Below, in pieces: positions 57,842 through 64,000 of a stretch of 64,000 nucleotides of DNA; position 1 is the stretch's first letter, and every line of letters starts with the position of its first letter. The DNA is from Cladobotryum mycophilum (Eukaryota; Ascomycota; Sordariomycetes; Hypocreales; Hypocreaceae). The notes under the pieces were generated by a model. That model was given only the letters and a program-made list of their open reading frames with translations, did not search any database and had not been told where the DNA came from. The translations under genes and the position numbers were made by a program. The stretch is taken from the NCBI GenBank assembly GCA_036429605.1, contig CM071590.1:6510001-6574000 (forward strand). Reading direction: 5' to 3'.

Positions 57842-59789
57842 ATGTCGCCAGATTCTAGTTATCAAGGCAGAGTCAGTTTCCAAGAGAACGGCCGCGGAAT
57901 AGAAGACGGAAATGCGACAAAAGATTATTCTAAAACTACCGCCCCCTCACACGACCCCAAAACTCTGAGTGCCGAGGCGTTGAGCTACACAGAAAACACT
58001 GGACATATTGCCTGGTTTTCCATCCCCATGATTGAGTATGTAACATGGAGCGAGTCTAACCGCCTAAATCGTATCGATAAAAATCATTATGCCATGGGGA
58101 TTTTGAGCTTCAATGACCATTTTCCGCGAGCAATATCACCTTCGAAGGATGGTGTCAGATACACGAGGACCGATGTAGATATACCGACACAACAGGGCAG
58201 CACAGCCAGCACAATCGATATAACTAAGTTGCTTCAGGAGTTCCCTGAGAGGCTCTTAATTAACTCGCTGAGACTTAAGACATTTCTTCATCACAAATTC
58301 AATGAAGGAGACAGCTCCGAACCTACCCGGCCATTAATTATCCTGAAGCCCTTCAAGGTCCTTGCTTATCTGCAAGACGAGATTGAGGCGCGAATTAGAG
58401 ACCTTGAGGGACCTAGAAAAGCTCGGCGACAGCTTTTAGACGAATCTTATTTGCAGAATTATAAAAAGTACCCAGCTGAGGATATTGCCTTTAAAAAGGA
58501 GCGGAATAAATCAGACATGGACTTCGGTGAATTAACAGGGTGGCTACTGGACTTGTACTGTCTTGAGCATTTTATCGACACATATGCCAATCGGTGATTT
58601 CGCAAACTCCTTTTCAGACGTTGTCTTGGACTGTTACTATCTAGATTATACCGGCCAGGGGTATGTGCCGGTCTACGCTAGATTTACCATCAACAGCTTC
58701 ATGGGAAGCCAGAATACGTCTGCTCTGTCCATAATGCCCTTTGACATAGCATTGCAGCACGGATTGGTTGACAAGGCTGACTTGGTCTCGCGATCCAAGA
58801 CGTTTGTAGAGTTCACCAAGGTCTCTCATCGATACTATAGTGGGAGGAGCCAAGATCGATCTCCATGGGGCCCAAAGCTATCGGAGTTGAGTGTAGATCC
58901 GTTGAAAAATGCATCGCAATACTCGGAAAGAATTGATAGTGAACTGATTGTTGACTTTGAGAGGGCTATTCAGGAGATGCCCTCGTGGAGCCCGGCAGGC
59001 ACTACACTTCAGCTGCCCGTGGATGAGCAGAATCGTGACATAATTCCTGATAGCGAATGGGATCGAAAACTAGCCAACGAGCTCATGGAAGTAGAGAATG
59101 CAAAGTGGAGGCAATGGGCGAAAGAAGGGAGTGGACCAACGGATGAGGACGATCTGCTTCTGCTTCCAGATAGAGTCTTTGCATTTGTGCTTAGAACGCG
59201 AACTTGGGGTAATGCCGCATTCCTTTTCTTCTTCTTCTTTTTTCTTTTATGAAAAGATAAACGGCTAACGTAATAAGCTTGTCTCCAACTCGGAAAGGAT
59301 GCCAATGGCCAGGAGCAGCTAACCGAGTTGAAGTCCCAGACCAAACCATGGGATAACCTTGAGCTGCCTTTGGGACACAAGGAAATCGTGCAGTCTCTGA
59401 TCAAAGTGCATTTCTCCAAGGATATAAATAGAAGTATACACTTTGACTTGGTCCGGGACAAGGGTAAGTCGTCCGGTTTACTGGTATGGTTGGTTTGACT
59501 TAACTGAGATAAAACATAGGAAAGGGTGTTATTATCCTTTTACATGGTGTGCCAGGAGTCGGTAAAACCCCAACAGCAGGTAGCTTTTCTGACCCTTTGT
59601 TGCTTATTATGACTGATAGCTTGCAGAGTGTGTTGCCGTGAGTAATGGCAGACCACTACTTCCCATTACATGCGGTATGTGCTAGATAAAGACTGATGTG
59701 TTTACTGTTCTGCTAATGGAAATATAGGTGACCTTGGCCTAACGCCAGGTGATGTTGAGAAAAGATTGCAGCAAATCTTTCGATTGGCA

Positions 59790-59792
59790 TAG
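59790..59792 (+). other. In-frame TAG before the Walker B motif of the AAA+ gene
   Basis: Reading is CGA TTG GCA TAG GCT TGG GAC TGC. Both sides match the AAA+ family without gap, so this codon replaces one residue (relatives usually have Gln/His/Lys here). A C-to-T change of CAG would produce it. Confidence 0.9.
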
Positions 59793-60716
59793 GCTTGGGA
59801 CTGCGTGTTGCTTCTTGACGAAGCAGACATCTTCCTCGCACAAAGAAGTGTAACTGATATCGAAAGAAACGCACTGGTGTCCGGTAAGAAGCACAAGCTT
59901 AAATCACCAGATTTCGTATTGAACTAATCGCTCCGCGCTGTAGTGTTCCTCAGAACGCTAGAGTATTATGAGGGCGTTCTCTTCCTCACCACGAATCGCG
60001 TGGGCGTCTTTGACGAAGCTTTCAAATCCCGAATCCATATTTCCCTTTACTACCCGCCGCTCAACATGGACCAGACCATCAAGATTTGGAAATCGCACAT
60101 TGAAAAAGTGACACAGGACTCGCAAATAGAGGTAGACTCCATGGACCTGGTTTGCTGCGCGAACGAGATCTTTCAGCGTCAACTCGATCCGCAGTTCGGT
60201 CCGGTCTGGAACGGCCGCCAGATTCGCAACGCCTTCCAAACGGCCGTAGCCTTGGCCAGCTTCCATGCCGAGGCTGGTGACGCGATTAAGCTCGATAGGA
60301 AACACTTTAAGCAGGTGTTTGGGGTGTCGGACCAGTTCAGCAACTACACGTGGATGGTCAAGCAGCGGAACTCGGATGCGCAATGGAACATGATGAACAT
60401 GGTGCGGAGGGATGACTGGACATATACTGGCGCTCCGGCGCAAGGAACCGGCCAGGCTCCTCAGTCGGGTCTCTATAACTATCCCACTATGCAAGCAGGA
60501 CAAGCAGGTCAGACGCTTGGTCCATTCCCCCAGTCAACGTTTGGCCAGACTGCGTTTCGTCCATCAACATCATTCGGAAGCACAGGAGCGCAGGCCTCGG
60601 GGAACAGTTTTGGTCAGATGTACAACGGAGCCCAGGGAGGGCAAAACCAGTGGACTGCAAATGGGCCTAATGCGACCGCGCAATTTGGACCGATGGTCAA
60701 TCTTGGTATGATGCAG

Positions 60717-60719
60717 TAG
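60717..60719 (+). other. Second in-frame TAG, in the Gln-rich C terminus of the AAA+ gene
   Basis: Context is ATG ATG CAG TAG CAA TCG CAG CAA. The open frame continues for 69 codons rich in Gln, Gly and Thr, alike in style to the preceding residues, and ends with TAA at 60927-60929. It may be the natural stop if the extension is only historic. Confidence 0.8.
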
Positions 60720-60978
60720 CAATCGCAGCAACAGCCAGGACAACAGCCTATCCAGACTCACTCAGTATCTTTCGCAGGCCAATTCGGCCAACAAACTAGC
60801 AATCCCTTACAGCGGCAGCAGCAGCAGGCAGGACAGCAACCTATACAAACCCATCAAGGGGGCCTCACAGACCAGCAGCAAATAGGCTTCGGAAACATGG
60901 GAATATCTCAGCAAACAACTTCAAGCTAAATATATAGATTGATTATCACAATAGCATTATTTCTACCTCTTCATCTTA

Positions 60979-62643
60979 TTATTGAGCGACCGGAAGCTTC
61001 CCCTTTGGTTCAGCGACACCATAAAGTATGTCCACTGCTGAACGAAAAGCTTCAACCGTAGGTTCGTAAATAGCGATATAAGTCCCAATCTCCGCGTCTT
61101 CTAAAAAGTCGTATGGCGCACAGGTAGCAATCGCTATCAATGGCAAATTTTGTCGCCGACAGGCTATCTCGAGGCCCAGATCTTTCTGATACTTGGACTC
61201 GCGCGCATTTCGGGTGGCCAAGATGACAACTTCCGCTTTCTCGACTTGCTGCCATTGCTCTGTAGTTAGGGTGGAGTTGGTGAACCGAATATCTACCAGA
61301 CCAGGACTGTTCTTTTGGATAGCTTCTCCAAATGTGTCTGTGATCCAGGGGACTCTTGTTGGTAGAGTGCCGCTGTCTACAGCTCCACCAATTGGGACGT
61401 CTGGCCCTGGAGAGACAAACACAATCTTTGTAGACTTTGAGAGAGGTAGAAGCCCAGGCTGTGATCGTACAAGGGTAGTTGCATCTGCATACACCTGACG
61501 AGCTAACTTCTCTCCCCTTTCATTAATGGCGGCAAGCGTCTTGGACGGCTCGGCGTGGAGGGCAACATCCCAGCTTGTAAAACGTGACTTGAGATCGTCG
61601 AGGCGACGAAGAGATGTATCTATCCTCTCCTGCGCTAGTTCACCAGTCTCAACTGCTCGTAAAATGCGATCGATGGCTGCTGTCTGCACCTCATGGGTAT
61701 GGCAAATCATGACATTATCAACACCAGCCTGGAATGCCATAAGAGATCCTTCCACTGTGCCATGGGTCGCGCGGATGCCATCCATCTCCAGACAATCAGT
61801 CATGATGACTCCATCATATTTCCACTCGTTGCGTAGGATTCCGATGGTCTCTGGTGAGAGTGTCGCAGGTAGACTAGATCCTACAAGCTGTGGTAGCGAA
61901 ATGTGGGCTGTCATGATCATCTCGATGCCCTCATTGACGGCGTTTTTGAATGGTATGAGCTCCAGTTTTTCTAGATCCTCTCGCGACTTGTCAATCACCG
62001 GCAGACCGTAGTGAGAGTCGACAGCTGTGTCGCCATGGCCAGGGAAATGCTTAATGCAAGGCACGACTTTGTTGTCCCGCATACCACGAGCACACGCCAA
62101 AGCGAATTTAGAGACCGTCTCAGGGTTGTCTCCAGGGCTGCGAACACCAATGACTGGATTCAGCGGCTCAGAGTTGATGTCGCCCACCGGTGCGTAGTTC
62201 ATGTTAATGCCAAAGTATCGCAGCATTTCCGCCGTAGCGTTGGCGACCTGGTAGGCCGAGTCGAGGGATCCAGCTGCTCCCAGCGTCATGGGACCCGGTT
62301 GCTGCGACGCAACAGGTGGGGAGATTCGAGTGACGAGACCATTCTCCTGATCAATGCCAATGAAGAGGGGCTGAGTATGGCCCGCATCTTTGGCAATCTG
62401 CTGCAGGCCAAGGCAGAGCTTTTGTAGCTGGTCGGCATCGAGCACATTCCGTTTGAAGAGAACAATTGCGCCGACGCCATAGTTGCGAATCAAGTCGGTG
62501 ATTTCGAAATTGATCTCACGGCCATGGAAACCCACTGCAAAGAGCTATGCTAGTGGTTAGCTCAGTGATGCATCATGGTTCACGATTGTTGCTCGGCTGT
62601 GTCTCACCTGGCCAATCTTCTTGCGCTGTTCCGGAGTAGCCAT
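60979..62643 (-). CDS. Intracellular GH3 beta-N-acetylglucosaminidase (NagZ-like)
   Basis: Enzyme of 533 residues expected to remove GlcNAc from chitobiose or similar substrates in the cytosol. Exon 1 (62643-62608) encodes only 12 residues, MATPEQRKKIGQ, and joins exon 2 (62544-60979) over a 63-nt intron with donor GTGAGA. The joint LFAVGFHG is the usual start of the family. Typical landmarks are FIGIDQENGLVTR, MNYAPVGDIN, the NagZ signature KHFPGHGDTAVDSHYGLP, MTAHISLPQL and the nucleophile segment VIMTDCLEMDGI. The second, smaller domain of about 170 residues has KTLAAINERGEKLARQVYADATTLVR and ends with PKGKLPVAQ. No signal peptide, in contrast with the GH20 enzyme at 48-50 kb. Relatives include the nag3-type enzymes of Trichoderma GlcNAc clusters, but none of those partner genes is in this window. 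Confidence 0.92.
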
Positions 62644-64000
62644 TGCTAGATCCTTCGTGTACTCTTCTCTAAAACCAATCAATCCGTAAAGATATCTTTT
62701 ACAGTGAGACAGTCAAGTGCAGTTGGGTCGTCTTATGTCTTTCGTCGCTGGTCTGTTGAGAGCTCGCTGTTCCGAAGACGCGGGGCTCTTGATAGTGGCA
62801 AAAAGTAGATCTCTTACAATGGCGATGTAACGTCCCGCGGCGACAGATTTAGGCCGAGGGCTATGGAACGAACAAGTCTGATTCGAATCAAACAACTTAC
62901 TCGTCAGATATTGATAGCAACAGCATCCACCAGGACGACGTCAACATTTCAGTCATAGAATCTTGCATGTGGGGGTCACCACCCGCCCTCTTCTTGACGC
63001 CCTCTTCTTGACGCCCTCTTCTTGACGCCCTCATGTAACATCAAGTCTGACCCCCACTTGGTTAGTCGTGGGGAATCGTGCTATGGAGGGATGCGGGGGA
63101 AACACCGTTTAAGATCTGTTGGTCTTAATACGTGTTATATGGTACGCGTTTATATGCAGGTACAGGCAACAGAATAGTTTGCTGAGATCCATGCTTCGAT
63201 ATCACCGATCAAAGAGTCGTGTGTCTATACTGAGCTCCTGTTGACAGCTTCTCTCAATTAAGCGTCAATTCGAGGCGAGTGAGGGGGAGCTTTAGAAATT
63301 GCCATCACGGGGAGAAGAAAGGCAAAATGTAAGAAGAGAAAATAAAAGAAACATAACCAAACCAGAGTCCAAGGATAAATTCAAGTCGTAGAGACCAAAC
63401 GACCAGGAAAAGGGATCCTGAAAGCAAACTTCGTCCAAAGATGCTCGGGCGCCGTCGGCTGGGAGGAGGATTCGAATCTCACTGCAGCACGTGGGATTGC
63501 CAAACCCGCCACCGGCTCACGCTGTAGGGAGGAATTACGTTTGAGCCAAGACATGCACGCAATCTAGATCCATAGTCTCGACTAAAGGGCTAATGGGAAT
63601 GATTCATTAATTACTGTTGGCTCCGGATGTCCCTGTCAAGTGATGCAAAGGACGGCGTTTCAAGGGATCCAAAGAGGTAGTCGCCGAAACTAAGAAGATG
63701 CCGCAGCAGTGGCACCCTCATATGCAGATAGCGAGGTCTGTGCCGCCTGGCCGGTATTTCGTGTCTGAGACATCAGTGACAATTTCAAATGCAGTGAGGG
63801 CAGAAGAGAGACCGTTTTTTTCTTTGTTTCAAGAACCTCAAGACTGCATTCGACAATTACGCAAACAAAAGTGCTTGGAATACATTGCCTACTCTGCCCT
63901 TTCTCTGTCACCATAGTATTCTTGCAGCCACAGACGAGCACATCTCTGCTTTGGCGATATCTACAGGAGTGGCCATCATGAGTGCAGGGTTCGTAGCCGG
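62644..64000. other. Right edge of the window without a supported gene
   Basis: About 1.35 kb. It includes the GH3 promoter, a short 14-bp tandem repeat at 62984-63032 and some short open frames near 63690-63940 without motifs. The rest may be distal promoter of a gene beyond the window. Confidence 0.5.
62984..63032 (+). repeat. 14-bp minisatellite, three and a half copies
   Basis: The unit CGCCCTCTTCTTGA is repeated exactly three times (62984-63025) and followed by the first seven bases of a fourth. Confidence 0.9.

Larger units (their letters stand above)
57842..60929 (+). pseudogene. AAA+ family ATPase with two in-frame TAG codons (broken or recoded)
   Basis: Fungal AAA+ ATPase with a long N-terminal region. 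Coding parts: 57842-58559 or -58597; a second frame from about 58598/58618 to 59208; then 59278-59463, 59520-59579, 59627-59674, 59728-59883 and 59944-60716, with consensus introns. Landmarks are FSDVVLDCYYLDYTGQGY and PVYARFTI; RTRTWACLQLGKD; the Walker A loop HGVPGVGKTPTAE; Walker B CVLLLDEADIF; LTTNR (sensor 1) and FDEAFKSRIHI. The C terminus is Gln/Gly-rich. Oddities: (1) the frame changes near 58560-58617, either by a 58-nt intron with a weak donor (GTCTTG...TTTTCAG) or by a deletion, since a segment expected between these domains seems absent; (2) TAG at 59790-59792 sits between IFRLA and AWDCVLL where a sense codon is expected; (3) TAG at 60717-60719, after which 69 more Gln-rich codons stay open to TAA at 60927-60929. 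Either a young pseudogene or a gene needing UAG recoding or editing. Confidence 0.72.

Noticed and set aside
63455..63545. Possible tRNA suggested by a GATTCGAATC string
   Set aside because: The arms next to the TTCGAAT loop do not pair on either strand, and no anticodon stem or acceptor stem could be drawn.
1..64000. CRISPR array, rRNA operon, intact transposon or telomeric repeat
   Set aside because: No regularly spaced repeats, no transposase or reverse transcriptase frame and no TTAGGG array were seen.

Overview
The window reads as euchromatic DNA of a filamentous ascomycete. Genes are intron-bearing and lie on both strands. Introns are short, mostly 50-95 nt, with GT(A/G)AGT-type donors, CTAAC-like branch sites and YAG acceptors. 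The protein set includes a PKS-NRPS hybrid, GH75 chitosanase, GH20 hexosaminidase, a PTH11-like receptor, a protoglobin and a DUF7708-type protein. The mix would suit a hypocrealean-like Sordariomycete, but that placement is inference. There are 17 supported protein genes (one probably broken) plus one weaker small ORF. I found no rRNA, tRNA, CRISPR array or intact transposon.

Layout. 0.9-2.2 kb (-): secreted Thr-rich protein with a CBM-like tail. 3.6-14.1 kb (-): a roughly 3,500-residue hybrid with domain order KS-AT-DH-(short MT)-(degenerate ER region)-KR-ACP-C-A-T. 16.8-17.9 kb (+): extended SDR reductase. 20.4 kb (+): small orphan ORF. 21.1-22.8 kb (+): cytochrome P450. The last four with the hybrid look like a compact secondary-metabolite cluster separated by long gene-free spacers. 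24.4-26.7 kb (+): secreted GH3 beta-glucosidase. 27.7-28.6 kb (-): GH75 chitosanase. 29.2-30.3 kb (-): tandem-domain GFA protein. 31.6-33.8 kb (+): D-aminoacylase-type amidohydrolase. 34.9-37.2 kb (+): FAD monooxygenase-like protein. 37.7-39.4 kb (-): MFS glycerophosphodiester/phosphate-type permease. 42.2-45.5 kb (+): large FUSC/Bre4-like membrane protein. 45.7-46.6 kb (-): protoglobin. 48.3-50.2 kb (+): GH20 beta-N-acetylhexosaminidase. 51.7-53.2 kb (+): PTH11-like seven-helix protein. 53.8-55.0 kb (+): secreted pepsin-type aspartic protease. 55.1-57.3 kb (-) and 57.8-60.9 kb (+): a head-to-head pair of a DUF7708 STAND-like protein and an AAA+ ATPase with two in-frame TAG codons. 61.0-62.6 kb (-): intracellular GH3 beta-N-acetylglucosaminidase.

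How the genes could work together. The hybrid, reductase and P450 would make and tailor one polyketide-amino acid product. The C domain lacks the catalytic histidine and no release domain is present, so chemistry and offloading are not the textbook type. GH75, GH20 and the cytosolic-looking GH3 enzyme cover successive steps of chitin/chitosan breakdown, but they are scattered and not a formal cluster. The DUF7708/AAA+ pair is the best candidate for an undescribed module.

A caution on the sequence itself: four reading-frame breaks (three in the hybrid, one in the beta-glucosidase) are each cured by adding one C to a coding-strand C run. This points to systematic homopolymer undercalling rather than to four decayed genes.
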